A DNA stretch of 64,000 bases from an uncultured Lachnospiraceae bacterium (GTDB lineage: Bacteria; Bacillota; Clostridia; Lachnospirales; Lachnospiraceae): positions 186,001-250,000 of the forward strand of contig CAKRHW010000002.1 in assembly GCA_934339365.1 (NCBI GenBank). The letters run 5' to 3'. Below the pieces are notes generated by a model. It was not told where the DNA came from. It did no database searches and saw only the letters and a list, made by a program, of their open reading frames with translations. The position numbers were made by a program, and so were the translations under genes. Each line of letters opens with the position of its first letter. The stretch's first letter is position 1. This document shows positions 25,581 through 34,464 of this stretch, piece after piece.

Positions 25581-27449
25581 ATGAGAAAACTGGCTTTATC
25601 GGACGATATATTACTTCAAATTGATAAACCGGCACGCTATATCGGAAATGAAGTAAATATGGTTGTAAAAGATCCTGAAAAAATGAAAGTACGATTTGCA
25701 ATGTGCTTTCCAGATGTATACGAAATTGGGATGTCACATCTTGGAATACAAATCTTATATGATATGTTTAACCAGTTTGAGGATGTATATTGTGAACGAG
25801 TATACTCACCATGGGTTGATTTAGATAAAATTATGCGAAAACAAAACATTCCATTATTTGCAATAGAAAGTCAGGATCCGATTAAGGATTTTGACTTTTT
25901 AGGAATTACCATTCAATATGAAATGTGCTATACCAATATTTTGCAGATATTAGATTTAAGCCAAATTCCATTACTTGCAAAAGATCGTACCGAAGATGAT
26001 CCCATTGTTATCGGTGGTGGTCCCTGTACTTATAATCCAGAACCTATTGCTGAATTTTTTGATCTTTTTTATATTGGTGAAGGCGAAACGGTTTATCGTC
26101 TGCTTTTAGATATTTATATACAAAATAAAGAAGATGGGTTAGATCGAAAAGAATTTTTAAAAAAGGCTGCATCAGTCCCGGGAATTTATGTCCCGGAATT
26201 TTATGAAGTATCCTATCATGAAGATGGAACAATCAAAGAATTTAAACCGAAATATGATTTTGCACCGAAAACAATTCGGAAGGAAATTCAAATGGATTTG
26301 AATCATACGTATTATCCGGAAAAACCTTTAATTCCATTCATAAAAGCAACACAAGACCGGTTAATGCTAGAAATTCAAAGAGGATGCACCAGAGGATGCA
26401 GATTCTGTCAGGCAGGACAGATTTATAAACCTGTCAGAGAAAGAAGTCTTGAATTTTTGAAAGAAAAAGTTTCTAAAATGATTGAAAGCACCGGTTATGA
26501 GGATTTATCATTAATGTCTCTAAGTTCAAGCGATTATTCACATCTGAAAGAGTTAGTATATTATTTAATTGAAAACTATCATAATCAGGGCATTAATATT
26601 TCCTTACCATCTTTGCGTATCGATGCATTTGCATTAGATGTTATGAGCAAGGTTCAGGATATTAAAAAATCTTCTTTAACATTCGCACCGGAAGGTGGTT
26701 CACAACGAATTCGAAATGTAATTAATAAAGGTTTAACAGAAGAAGTAATCTTAAAAGGAGCCTGTGATGCCTTTCATGGTGGATGGAACAAAGTCAAACT
26801 TTACTTCATGCTTGGATTACCAACGGAAACAGAAGAAGATATGAAAGGGATTGCATATCTGGCTGAAAAAATTGCAGAATTATATTATGCTGAAATACCA
26901 AAAGAAAAACGTCAGGGAAAAGTTCAGGTCACTGCGAGTGCTTCCTTTTTTATTCCTAAACCATTTACCGCACTGCAATGGGCACCTATGCATCAGGCAA
27001 ATGAATATTTAGACAAAGCACATCTGGTGAATGATACATTTAAAACGATGTTAAATCGAAAAAGTTTAAAATTTCAATGGCATACTGCAGATGTATCTGT
27101 ACTGGAAGAATTATTCGCACGCGGCGACAGGAAAGTTGCATCTGTTATTTTATCTGCATATAAAAAAGGTTGCATTTATGATGCCTGGTCAGAATTTTTT
27201 GATAATTCGAAATGGATGGAAGCCATAGAAGAAAATCAGATGGATCTTGCATTTTACAATTTGAGACAAAGAGATTTAGATGAAATTTTTCCTTGGGATT
27301 TTATAGATACCGGTATTACAAAAGAATATTTAAAGCGTGAATGGAAGAGAGCTATGGCAGAAAAAACAACTCCAAATTGTAAGACAGCATGTGCAAATTG
27401 TGGAGCTAAAATTTTTGGTGGAGGTGTATGTTTTGAAAATCAGAATTAA
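25581..27449 (+). CDS. B12-binding-domain radical SAM protein, TIGR03960 family
   Basis: 622 residues. An N-terminal cobalamin-binding-like region (FPDVYEIGMSHLG..ILYDMFN, GGGPCTYNPEPIAEFFD) is followed by the radical SAM core with RGCTRGCRFCQAG near residue 265. The C-terminus has CKTACANCG, a possible second cluster or zinc site. It overlaps the DUF2344 gene by 17 bases. This pair next to RNase G and rplU is widespread in Clostridia; the modified substrate is unknown. Confidence 0.92.
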   Translation: MRKLALSDDILLQIDKPARYIGNEVNMVVKDPEKMKVRFAMCFPDVYEIGMSHLGIQILYDMFNQFEDVYCERVYSPWVDLDKIMRKQNIPLFAIESQDPIKDFDFLGITIQYEMCYTNILQILDLSQIPLLAKDRTEDDPIVIGGGPCTYNPEPIAEFFDLFYIGEGETVYRLLLDIYIQNKEDGLDRKEFLKKAASVPGIYVPEFYEVSYHEDGTIKEFKPKYDFAPKTIRKEIQMDLNHTYYPEKPLIPFIKATQDRLMLEIQRGCTRGCRFCQAGQIYKPVRERSLEFLKEKVSKMIESTGYEDLSLMSLSSSDYSHLKELVYYLIENYHNQGINISLPSLRIDAFALDVMSKVQDIKKSSLTFAPEGGSQRIRNVINKGLTEEVILKGACDAFHGGWNKVKLYFMLGLPTETEEDMKGIAYLAEKIAELYYAEIPKEKRQGKVQVTASASFFIPKPFTALQWAPMHQANEYLDKAHLVNDTFKTMLNRKSLKFQWHTADVSVLEELFARGDRKVASVILSAYKKGCIYDAWSEFFDNSKWMEAIEENQMDLAFYNLRQRDLDEIFPWDFIDTGITKEYLKREWKRAMAEKTTPNCKTACANCGAKIFGGGVCFENQN

Positions 27450-28146
27450 ATTTGCAAAACAAGGCTATATGAAATTTATTGGTCATCTTGATATCATGAG
27501 ATATTTTCAAAAAGCAATCCGGCGGGCCAAAATTCCGGTAGCAATGTCAGAAGGTTATAGCCCCCATCAAATTATGTCCTTTGCTATGCCCTTGGGTGTC
27601 GGACTTACCAGTGAAGGAGAATATTTAGATATACAGACAACACAGGATGTAGACTTACAGGATATGGTGCAAAAATTAAATTCTGTTATGGTAGAAGGAA
27701 TGAAAGTAATTACATGCACAGAAATACTTTCGAAAACGAAAGCAATGACAAGTGTTGCAGCAGCTGATTACTCGGTTTTTTTAAAACCAGAAAGTTTTCC
27801 ATATACAGATGACTGGCTTTCTTTACAGTTTCAAGCTTTTTATCATCAAACAGAAATTATAGTTTTGAAAAAAACAAAAAAAAGTGAAAGAGAAATGGAT
27901 ATACGCCCTTTTATCTATGAAATGCATTATAAAAATGATCATAAAATCTTTATGAAACTTGCTACAGGAAGTGTAAACAATTTAAAACCAGAATTAGTCA
28001 TGCAGGCGTTTTGCCAATTTGCTGATATAGAATATCATCCATTTCAAGTGCAGATTACTCGTTTAGAACTATATGGAAATATTCAAAATGATTCTTATTC
28101 AGAATTAAAAACATTAGAAGAATTAGCTTCTTTTGAAAATATATAA
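27433..28146 (+). CDS. TIGR03936 / DUF2344 radical-SAM-associated protein
   Basis: 237 residues opening with KIRIKFAKQGYMKFIGHLD, then RRAKIPVAMSEGYSPHQIMSFAMPLGVGLTSEGEYLD, the signature of DUF2344. It always accompanies the preceding type of radical SAM protein and probably helps present its RNA or protein substrate. TTG 27433 is chosen because GGAGGTG lies 7 bases upstream; GTG 27424 is part of that SD. Confidence 0.88.
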   Translation: MKIRIKFAKQGYMKFIGHLDIMRYFQKAIRRAKIPVAMSEGYSPHQIMSFAMPLGVGLTSEGEYLDIQTTQDVDLQDMVQKLNSVMVEGMKVITCTEILSKTKAMTSVAAADYSVFLKPESFPYTDDWLSLQFQAFYHQTEIIVLKKTKKSEREMDIRPFIYEMHYKNDHKIFMKLATGSVNNLKPELVMQAFCQFADIEYHPFQVQITRLELYGNIQNDSYSELKTLEELASFENI

Positions 28147-28159
28147 GGAAGTGAACGAT

Positions 28160-29362
28160 ATGAGTGGTAAATTAATGATTACATCCTACCAAAATAATTT
28201 ATATACCGTCCTTTATTCCGAAAATGCAAAAGCTCTAGAAATTAACTGTTATCAGGATGATGACTCAATTTTAGATAATATTTATATTGGAAAAGTAAAG
28301 GATGTTGTAAAATATTTAAATGCGGTTTTTATAGAATACGCTCCTGGAAAAGTTGCTTATTGTCAGATTAATGAAAATATACAGCCCTGTTTTATAAAAA
28401 AAGGAAATTCAAAAAAAATATGTGCCGGAGATGAAATCTTAATTCAGATTTCCAAAGAAGCGATTAAAACGAAAGATCCTGTTGCAACAATGGAAATATC
28501 TTTACAAAGTAAATATCTTATTTTAACTTCCGGAAGTCAAAAAATAGGATTTTCCAGAAAAATTAAACAGCGAAAATGGAAAGAAAATGTCTCACTTCAA
28601 TTAAAGCAACTGATAGCAGAGCAACAAGAAGAAGTTGGCTTTATTATTCGAACAGATGCAGTTCACCTTTCTTTGGATGATTTAGACGAATGTGCATATA
28701 ACTTAATTCAAAAATGGAAAGAAATCAAAGAAAAAGCCAGATATAGAACGTGTTTTTCGTTAATCCAAAAAGCACTGCCAGGTTATTTAAAAGATATTAA
28801 TAATACTTATGAAACAGCAGCAAAAGAAATTATTACAGATCAAAAAGATTTATATTTTGAGATACAGGAATTTTTAATTCAAAAAAAATTGCAGAATGTA
28901 TTTAAACTTTTTTTTTACGAAGATGCGTTATTACCATTATACAAATGCTATCATCTAGAAGGTATTATAGAAGAAGCCACGCAGAAAAAAATATGGCTAA
29001 AATCAGGTGCATATTTAATTATAGAACCAACAGAGGCATTAACAGTTATTGATGTAAACACCGGGAAATGTGTTTCTAAAAAAAATAATCAGGAAGTTCT
29101 ATATAAAATTAATCTAGAAGCAGCCAGAGAAATTGCACATATTTTAAGACTTAGAAATATCTCAGGAATTATTGTAATTGATTTTATCAATATGGACGAG
29201 AAAAACAGACAAAAGGATTTATTACAATATCTTCAGCAAGAAGTAGAAAAAGATCCGATAAAGTGTAATGTAATTGATTTAACACCTCTTGGCTTAATGG
29301 AACTAACCAGAAAAAAGGTAAAACGATCGTTTAGAGAACAAATTGCAAAGAAAAATTCATAA
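28160..29362 (+). CDS. rng: Ribonuclease E/G family protein, short form
   Basis: Endoribonuclease for rRNA and mRNA processing. It has an S1-like N-terminal part (about 35-115: YIGKVKDVVKYLNAVFIEY...), an RNase H-like part, and catalytic acids in VIDVNTGK near 300 and IIVIDFINM near 343. At 400 residues it ends right after LTRKKVKRS, where E. coli RNase G continues into the CPxC zinc-link and small domain. AAGGAAGTGA precedes ATG 28160. The gene lies just before the L21 leader. Confidence 0.88.
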   Translation: MSGKLMITSYQNNLYTVLYSENAKALEINCYQDDDSILDNIYIGKVKDVVKYLNAVFIEYAPGKVAYCQINENIQPCFIKKGNSKKICAGDEILIQISKEAIKTKDPVATMEISLQSKYLILTSGSQKIGFSRKIKQRKWKENVSLQLKQLIAEQQEEVGFIIRTDAVHLSLDDLDECAYNLIQKWKEIKEKARYRTCFSLIQKALPGYLKDINNTYETAAKEIITDQKDLYFEIQEFLIQKKLQNVFKLFFYEDALLPLYKCYHLEGIIEEATQKKIWLKSGAYLIIEPTEALTVIDVNTGKCVSKKNNQEVLYKINLEAAREIAHILRLRNISGIIVIDFINMDEKNRQKDLLQYLQQEVEKDPIKCNVIDLTPLGLMELTRKKVKRSFREQIAKKNS

Positions 29363-29367
29363 AAAAC

Positions 29368-29396
29368 TTTACAATCTGGATATACTATGCTATCAT
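29368..29396 (+). promoter_or_regulatory. probable promoter of the rplU operon
   Basis: TTTACA at 29368-29373 and TATCAT at 29391-29396 with a 17-base spacer, just after the RNase G stop and just before the L21 leader. CATAAT three bases further is an alternative -10. Confidence 0.5.
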
Positions 29397-29399
29397 AAT

Positions 29400-29466
29400 A
29401 TACGTGTGCCGCACAACGAGGTTATAAGCAGATAAAATCTCACCGCAGTTGGCGAGTATTGATTAA
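29400..29466 (+). promoter_or_regulatory. ribosomal protein L21 leader
   Basis: The stretch contains GCCGCACAACGAGGTTATAAGC-type sequence followed by ACCGCAGTTGGCGAG, the conserved core of the L21 leader (Rfam RF00559) found before rplU in Firmicutes. It is thought to fold into a structure bound by L21 or a partner, giving feedback control of rplU-prp-rpmA. GGAGGTG for rplU follows directly. Confidence 0.85.
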
Positions 29467-29480
29467 ATAGGAGGTGCTAT

Positions 29481-29792
29481 ATGTACGCAATTATAGCAAC
29501 AGGTGGAAAACAATACAAGGTTTCAGAAGGTGATGTAATCAGAGTTGAAAAGCTTGGTGTAGAAGCTGGAGAAACAGTTAAGTTTGATCAGGTTCTTCTT
29601 GTTAATAAAGAAGACGATGTTGTTGTAGGTGAGCCAACAGTAGCCAACGCTACAGTGGAAGCTGAAGTAGTTGCAAACGGTAAAGCTAAAAAAGTTATCG
29701 TTTACAAGTATAAGAGAAAAACAGGCTACCACAAGAAGAATGGTCACAGACAGCAGTACACTGAAGTTAAGATTTCTAAGATTAATGCATAA
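29481..29792 (+). CDS. rplU: Large ribosomal subunit protein bL21
   Basis: 103 residues: MYAIIATGGKQYKVSEGD at the start and KRKTGYHKKNGHRQ near 77-90 that binds 23S rRNA. GGAGGTG precedes the ATG. First gene after the L21 leader, followed by prp after five bases. Confidence 0.98.
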   Translation: MYAIIATGGKQYKVSEGDVIRVEKLGVEAGETVKFDQVLLVNKEDDVVVGEPTVANATVEAEVVANGKAKKVIVYKYKRKTGYHKKNGHRQQYTEVKISKINA

Positions 29793-29797
29793 TTCTT

Positions 29798-30115
29798 ATG
29801 ATTCGTGTAACAGTTGTAAAGAGTTCTGAACAATATAGAAGTTTAGTGATAAAAGGACATGCTGAGTATGCTGAAGCGGGACAGGATATTATTTGTGCTT
29901 CCGTATCCGTACTGGCTGTGAATACATTGAATGCAATAGAGTCTTTTACGAAAGATGAATTTGAAGCAATTATGAATGATGGATGTATTGAAGCTAATTT
30001 TTATACCAGTAGTTCAGACACAAAATTGCTGATGGATACTTTTGTCCTCGGTATTGAGTCTATTATTCAGGAATATGGAGACTCATATATACATTTAGAA
30101 ATTAAGGAGGTATAA
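29798..30115 (+). CDS. prp: Ribosomal-processing cysteine protease Prp
   Basis: 105 residues with GHAEYAEAGQDIICASVSVL near 20-39. H and C in this stretch are the catalytic pair of the Prp family. Prp cuts the N-terminal extension of L27, and the rpmA gene next door encodes exactly such an extension. The ATG lies five bases after the rplU stop with no strong SD, suggesting coupling. Confidence 0.95.
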   Translation: MIRVTVVKSSEQYRSLVIKGHAEYAEAGQDIICASVSVLAVNTLNAIESFTKDEFEAIMNDGCIEANFYTSSSDTKLLMDTFVLGIESIIQEYGDSYIHLEIKEV

Positions 30116-30119
30116 ACCT

Positions 30120-30404
30120 ATGTTAAGAATGAACCTTCAATTATTCGCTCATAAAAAGGGAGTTGGTTCTACTAAGAATGGTAGAGACTCAGAATCTAAG
30201 AGATTAGGAGCTAAAAGAGCTGACGGACAGTTCGTTTTAGCTGGAAATATTCTTTACAAGCAGCGTGGAACAAAGATTCACCCAGGTGTGAATGTTGGAC
30301 GCGGTGGTGACGATACATTATACGCTTTAGTAGATGGTATTGTTAGATTCGAGAGAAAGGGAAGAGACAAGAAGCAAGTTTCTATCTACCCTGTAGCAGA
30401 ATAA
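30120..30404 (+). CDS. rpmA: Large ribosomal subunit protein bL27 (with cleavable N-terminus)
   Basis: 94 residues. The first nine, MLRMNLQLF, are the Prp-cleaved leader; mature L27 would begin AHKKGVGS and reach the peptidyl transferase centre. GRDSESKRLGAKR and ILYKQRGTKIHPG follow as expected. AAGGAGGT precedes the ATG. A U-tract terminator lies after the stop. Confidence 0.97.
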   Translation: MLRMNLQLFAHKKGVGSTKNGRDSESKRLGAKRADGQFVLAGNILYKQRGTKIHPGVNVGRGGDDTLYALVDGIVRFERKGRDKKQVSIYPVAE

Positions 30405-30415
30405 TTTCATGGAAG

Positions 30416-30452
30416 AAAAGCTCTAAGTCTTATTTGATTTAGAGCTTTTTTT
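30416..30452 (+). terminator. intrinsic terminator between rpmA and obg
   Basis: Arms AAAAGCTCTAA (30416-30426) and TTAGAGCTTTT (30439-30449), followed by more T to 30452. The obg SD starts only a few bases later and no promoter fits between, so obg must be fed by read-through or by transcription from within rpmA. Confidence 0.8.
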
Positions 30453-30468
30453 GAAAAGGAGGAGAATT

Positions 30469-31761
30469 ATGTTTGCAGATAGAGCAAGAATATTTATAAA
30501 ATCAGGAAAGGGTGGAGACGGACACGTTTCTTTCCGTAGAGAGCTTTTTGTGCCAAACGGTGGCCCGGACGGTGGCGATGGTGGAAAAGGCGGCGATATA
30601 ATTTTTGAAGTTGATAAGGGATTAAATACACTCTCTGATTTTCGACATGTAAGAAATTATAAAGCAGAACCAGGAGCTGAAGGTGGTAAGAAAAATCAAC
30701 ATGGAAAAAATGGTGAAAATCTGATTATTAAGGTTCCAGAGGGTACCATTATTCGTGATGATGAAACTGGAAAAGTCATTGCAGATATGTCTGGTGACAA
30801 CCAAAGAGAAACTATTTTAAAAGGCGGTCGTGGCGGAAAAGGAAATCAACATTATGCAACCCCAACTATGCAGGCTCCAAAATATGCACAGCCTGGTGGA
30901 AAATCAAGAGAACTGTACGTACGGTTAGAGTTAAAGGTTATTGCTGATGTCGGCTTGATAGGTTATCCAAATGTCGGAAAATCAACCTTCCTTTCAAGAG
31001 TTAGTAATGCACGCCCTAAAATTGCAAATTATCATTTTACAACATTAAATCCTAATCTAGGTGTTGTGGATTTAGATGATGCCAAAGGATTTGTCATTGC
31101 TGATATTCCGGGATTAATCGAAGGTGCATCGGAAGGAGTCGGATTAGGTCATCAATTTTTACGACATATCGAACGGACCAAAGTACTCGTTCATGTTGTA
31201 GATGCAGCTTCTACAGAAGGTCGAGATCCTCTTGAAGACATTGAAAAAATAAATGGTGAATTAGCTGCATATCACGCTGGGTTAGAAAAAAAGCCGCAGA
31301 TTATCGCTGCAAATAAAGTAGATTGTATTTTCACAGAAGATGGCCAGAAAGATCCGGTACAAAAGATCAAAGAAAAATACGAGCCACTTGGAATTCGTGT
31401 TTTTCCTATTTCAGCCGTATCAGGACAGGGCGTCAAAGAACTTTTATATGCAGTCCGCGAATTACTAGATACTTTGCCAGAAGACCCTACTATTTTTGAA
31501 AAAGAATTTGATCCAATGGAAATGGGAGATACTGTAGACGAACCATTCTATGTTGAAAAAATCGCCGATGGAGAATTCGAAATTTCAGGCCCTCGTATTG
31601 AACGTATGCTTGGATATACAAATTTAGAGTCTGAAAAGGGATTTGCTTTCTTCCAGAACTTTATGAAAGAAAATGGAATTTTAGATGAATTAGAAAATTT
31701 AGGAATTGAAGATGGAGACACTGTTGAAATCAATGGATTTATTTTTGATTACTATAAATAA
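30469..31761 (+). CDS. obg: GTPase Obg
   Basis: Ribosome-assembly and stress GTPase. Glycine-rich Obg fold (1-158, with GGPDGGDGGKGG near 34-45), G domain with GYPNVGKST near 166-174, DIPGLIEGA near 211, NKVD near 281, and a C-terminal OCT domain (about 350-430), typical of Gram-positives. 430 residues. ATG 30469 follows AAGGAGGAG. Confidence 0.97.
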   Translation: MFADRARIFIKSGKGGDGHVSFRRELFVPNGGPDGGDGGKGGDIIFEVDKGLNTLSDFRHVRNYKAEPGAEGGKKNQHGKNGENLIIKVPEGTIIRDDETGKVIADMSGDNQRETILKGGRGGKGNQHYATPTMQAPKYAQPGGKSRELYVRLELKVIADVGLIGYPNVGKSTFLSRVSNARPKIANYHFTTLNPNLGVVDLDDAKGFVIADIPGLIEGASEGVGLGHQFLRHIERTKVLVHVVDAASTEGRDPLEDIEKINGELAAYHAGLEKKPQIIAANKVDCIFTEDGQKDPVQKIKEKYEPLGIRVFPISAVSGQGVKELLYAVRELLDTLPEDPTIFEKEFDPMEMGDTVDEPFYVEKIADGEFEISGPRIERMLGYTNLESEKGFAFFQNFMKENGILDELENLGIEDGDTVEINGFIFDYYK

Positions 31762-31802
31762 AATCGTGCAGGACATTTCTGCACAGAAAAGAGGAGAAGA
31801 AC

Positions 31803-32105
31803 ATGACAAGTAAGGAAAGAGCTTTTCTAAAAAAAATGGCCGGAAGCTTAGACTGTGTATTAAGTCTTGGTAAATCTACCTTAACACCTGAATTCACAGA
31901 AGCTGTTGATGAAGCTGTTACTGCACGTGAATTAATTAAAATCAATGTATTAAAAAACTGCGATGCAGATATTCATCAGGTAGCCGAAATGCTTGCAGAC
32001 AGAACAAAATCAACCGTTGTTCAGGTTATTGGAAGAAAAATTGTTTTATTTAAAAAAGCAAAAGAAAATTCTAAATATGAATTCAATACCAAAAAAGCAA
32101 AATAA
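31803..32105 (+). CDS. yhbY: YhbY family RNA-binding protein (CRM domain)
   Basis: 100 residues. CRM-domain pattern: FLKKMA, then LGKSTLTPEF near 24-33 and ELIKINVLKNC near 47-57; the usual GxxG loop region reads as VIGRKIVLFK near 79. It binds pre-50S rRNA. GAGGAGAAG precedes the ATG. A short hairpin GTGCAG/CTGCAC lies upstream. Confidence 0.92.
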   Translation: MTSKERAFLKKMAGSLDCVLSLGKSTLTPEFTEAVDEAVTARELIKINVLKNCDADIHQVAEMLADRTKSTVVQVIGRKIVLFKKAKENSKYEFNTKKAK

Positions 32106-32109
32106 ATAT

Positions 32110-32742
32110 ATGAATACAAAATCTAATTTAAAAATTGGTATTTTAGGTGGCACTTTCGATCCGATTCATAATGGGCATTTGAATCTTGCAAAAACTGCAT
32201 ATAAAGAATTTCATTTAGATAAAATTCTTGTTATGCCAACAAGCAATCCACCACATAAAGATGGACAGGTTGCAACTTCTTTAGAAGATCGAATTGCAAT
32301 GGTAAATTTTGCAATTGCAGATTTTCCATACCTGGAGTATTCTAATGTTGAATGTGAGCGTGAGGGCTATATTTACTCTTCAGATACTATGGAGTTATTA
32401 AAAAAAGAGAATCCAGATACTGAGTATTTTTTCATTATGGGAGCAGATTCTTTAATGAATATTTTAACTTGGCATGAACCACAAAAGTTGTTTCAATATA
32501 CCAATATTTTAGCAGCAATTCGTGACGACGTAAATAGGAATCAGTTAAAGGAACAAATTGTATTTTTAAAGAGTCACTATCAATGTAACATTGAATTATT
32601 AAATGCATCTAAATACGATGTATCTTCCCACGAAATCAGACACGAAATCCAGTCTGGATCATTAGAACGGATAAAAACTCTGTTACCAGAAAAGGTTTAT
32701 TCGTATATCAAAGAGAAAGGGTTGTATGAATACAGCAAATAA
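32110..32742 (+). CDS. nadD: Nicotinate-nucleotide adenylyltransferase
   Basis: Makes deamido-NAD in NAD synthesis. GILGGTFDPIHNGHL near residues 10-24 is the nucleotidyltransferase motif with the HxGH-like signature. DVSSHEIR near 174-181 is the ISSTxIR-type C-terminal motif. About 210 residues. ATG 32110 comes four bases after the yhbY stop with no SD, so coupled translation is likely. Confidence 0.95.
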   Translation: MNTKSNLKIGILGGTFDPIHNGHLNLAKTAYKEFHLDKILVMPTSNPPHKDGQVATSLEDRIAMVNFAIADFPYLEYSNVECEREGYIYSSDTMELLKKENPDTEYFFIMGADSLMNILTWHEPQKLFQYTNILAAIRDDVNRNQLKEQIVFLKSHYQCNIELLNASKYDVSSHEIRHEIQSGSLERIKTLLPEKVYSYIKEKGLYEYSK

Positions 32743-33367
32743 AACTTTAGATTATTATGAAGAATATGACAAAGAAGAAATTAAAACACTACGAAAAAAG
32801 TTAAAGAAGGTCTTATCCAAAGACCGATATGAACATACATTAGGTGTTGCGTATACAGCTGGATCTATGGCTATGGCATATCAAATGGAGCCATATCCAG
32901 CTGTTTTAGCAGGTTTTTTGCATGATTGTGCAAAATGTATCGATGACAGTAAGAAAATAGAAATGTGCAAAGAATATAAGCTTCCAATTTCAAATTATGA
33001 ATTAGAACATCCTTATTTACTTCATGCAAAATTAGGTGCAGAACTTGCCCGAAATATATACGGTGTGAATAATGAAGAAATCTACTGGTCGATTTATTAT
33101 CACACAACAGGAACAGAAGAAATGAGCATGCTTCAAAAAATAATATATATTGCAGATTTTATAGAACCAGGGCGAAAAGTATTTCCTGAATTAAAGGAAA
33201 TACGTGCCTGTGCATTTTCTGATATCGATCTATGTATGTTTAAAATTCTAGAATCATCCATTTCTTTTTTACAAAAGAAAGGAATGAATTCTATTGAAGA
33301 AAACACTCTAATTGCCTATCAATATTATAAAAATTTAATAGAAAGCAGGAATAAGCATGACAAATAA
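32726..33367 (+). CDS. yqeK: YqeK family HD-domain hydrolase (Ap4A phosphatase)
   Basis: 213 residues. HD-superfamily metal site: H near residue 38 (YEHTLGVA), HDCAK near 67-71, H in HPYLLHAK near 92, and YHTTG near 119; D in IADFIEPGR near 137. Family members split diadenosine tetraphosphate symmetrically. Overlaps nadD by 17 bases and rsfS by 11 bases. The usual clostridial lytR neighbour is absent. Confidence 0.92.
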   Translation: MNTANKTLDYYEEYDKEEIKTLRKKLKKVLSKDRYEHTLGVAYTAGSMAMAYQMEPYPAVLAGFLHDCAKCIDDSKKIEMCKEYKLPISNYELEHPYLLHAKLGAELARNIYGVNNEEIYWSIYYHTTGTEEMSMLQKIIYIADFIEPGRKVFPELKEIRACAFSDIDLCMFKILESSISFLQKKGMNSIEENTLIAYQYYKNLIESRNKHDK

Positions 33368-33713
33368 CAATGCAAATGAAATTGCAAAAATAGCATACAA
33401 TGCACTTGATGACAAAAAAGGAATGGATATTAAAATTATAAATATCCAGGAAGTTTCTGTTGTAGCAGACTATTTTATGATTGCGAGTGGTTCAAACCAG
33501 AATCAGGTAAAAGCATTAGCAGATAATGTTGAAGAAATGCTTGCCAAAGCAGGATATGAACCATCCCAAGTAGAAGGATATAAATCCGCAAACTGGATCT
33601 TATTAGATTATCATGATGTCATCATCCATATTTTTAATGAAGAAGATCGACTATTCTATGATTTAGAACGTATCTGGAAAGATGGAAAAAATTTATCAAT
33701 TGAAGAATTATAA
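33357..33713 (+). CDS. rsfS: Ribosomal silencing factor RsfS
   Basis: 118 residues; binds L14 and blocks subunit joining in starvation. Family pattern: VVADYFMIASGSNQNQVKALADNVEE near 31-56, then GYKSANWILLDYHDVIIHIF near 74-93. It closes the + strand half of the window. Its stop codon lies within the left arm of the following hairpin. Confidence 0.96.
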   Translation: MTNNNANEIAKIAYNALDDKKGMDIKIINIQEVSVVADYFMIASGSNQNQVKALADNVEEMLAKAGYEPSQVEGYKSANWILLDYHDVIIHIFNEEDRLFYDLERIWKDGKNLSIEEL

Positions 33714-33758
33714 TACGATAGCGGAAACAAATAAACTTTGTTTCCGCTATCGTATTAT
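33710..33758. terminator. 22-base perfect hairpin between convergent rsfS and lexA
   Basis: Arms 33710-33731 and 33737-33758 pair at every base around TAAAC. The core is GATAGCGGAAACAAA. It overlaps the rsfS stop and ends 36 bases before the lexA stop. There is no U-tract on either strand. Its place argues for a bidirectional transcription barrier. It sits exactly where gene orientation flips. Confidence 0.7.
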
Positions 33759-33794
33759 GGATCTCCATTTCCATTATAAAATATGTAATTTTGC

Positions 33795-34415
33795 TTATAT
33801 AATCTGATATCGATATAAAGCGTATACCTTACCCAATATCATACAATCATCTACAATAATCGGGTCCATGGCATCATTTTCTGGTTGAAGACGATAATGA
33901 TGATCTTCTTTATAAAATCGTTTTACAGTTACGGAATCATTCAGTAACGCAACCACAACATCACCATTTTCCGCAGTATTTTGTTGCTTCACCATTAATA
34001 AATCTCCATCATAAATTCCCATATTAATCATGCTATCACCTTTTACTGTAACCATAAAACAAGATTCCTTCGGCATATAATCCGCTGGAACAGGATAATA
34101 TTCTTCAATATGATCTACAGCTAAAAGTGGTTCACCTGCAGCAACTTTACCTAAGACCGGAACGCTTATCATCTCTCTGCGTCCAACTTGAAATTCATCA
34201 TCTAAAATCTCAATTGCTCTTGGCTTCGTTGGATCTCTTCGAATATAACCATTTTTTTCTAAAGATTCTAAATGAGAATGAACAGAAGAAGTAGACTTCA
34301 GTCCAACAGCCTTACAAATTTCTCTGACAGCTGGTGGATACCCTTTTTCGAGAATCTGTGCCTTTATATATTCTAATATCTGTTGTTGCTTTGGTGTGAT
34401 TCTTCCATAAGCCAT
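33795..34415 (-). CDS. lexA: LexA repressor
   Basis: SOS repressor and self-cleaving serine protease. The N-terminal winged helix (1-65, ...GYPPAVREICKAVGLKSTSSVHSHL) is followed by the cleavage site in AAGEP near 93 (AG bond). Catalytic serine lies in GDSMINMG near 126-133 and lysine in VVALLNDSVTVKRF near 163. 206 residues. ATG 34415 lies 9 bases after AGGAGG; an upstream in-frame start is not supported. Confidence 0.96.
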   Translation of the reverse strand: MAYGRITPKQQQILEYIKAQILEKGYPPAVREICKAVGLKSTSSVHSHLESLEKNGYIRRDPTKPRAIEILDDEFQVGRREMISVPVLGKVAAGEPLLAVDHIEEYYPVPADYMPKESCFMVTVKGDSMINMGIYDGDLLMVKQQNTAENGDVVVALLNDSVTVKRFYKEDHHYRLQPENDAMDPIIVDDCMILGKVYALYRYQII

Positions 34416-34464
34416 GCATACAATCCTCCTATTTGTTATCAATTCACATATCTAAGAATATTTT

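Noticed and set aside
31766..31784. GTGCAG/CTGCAC hairpin as a terminator between obg and yhbY
   Set aside because: Only six base pairs and no U-run; noted but too weak.
33710..33758. Inverted repeat as transposon end or remnant insertion sequence
   Set aside because: The arms nearly touch, with a 5-base loop, no transposase nearby and no target duplication; a transcript-end hairpin fits better.
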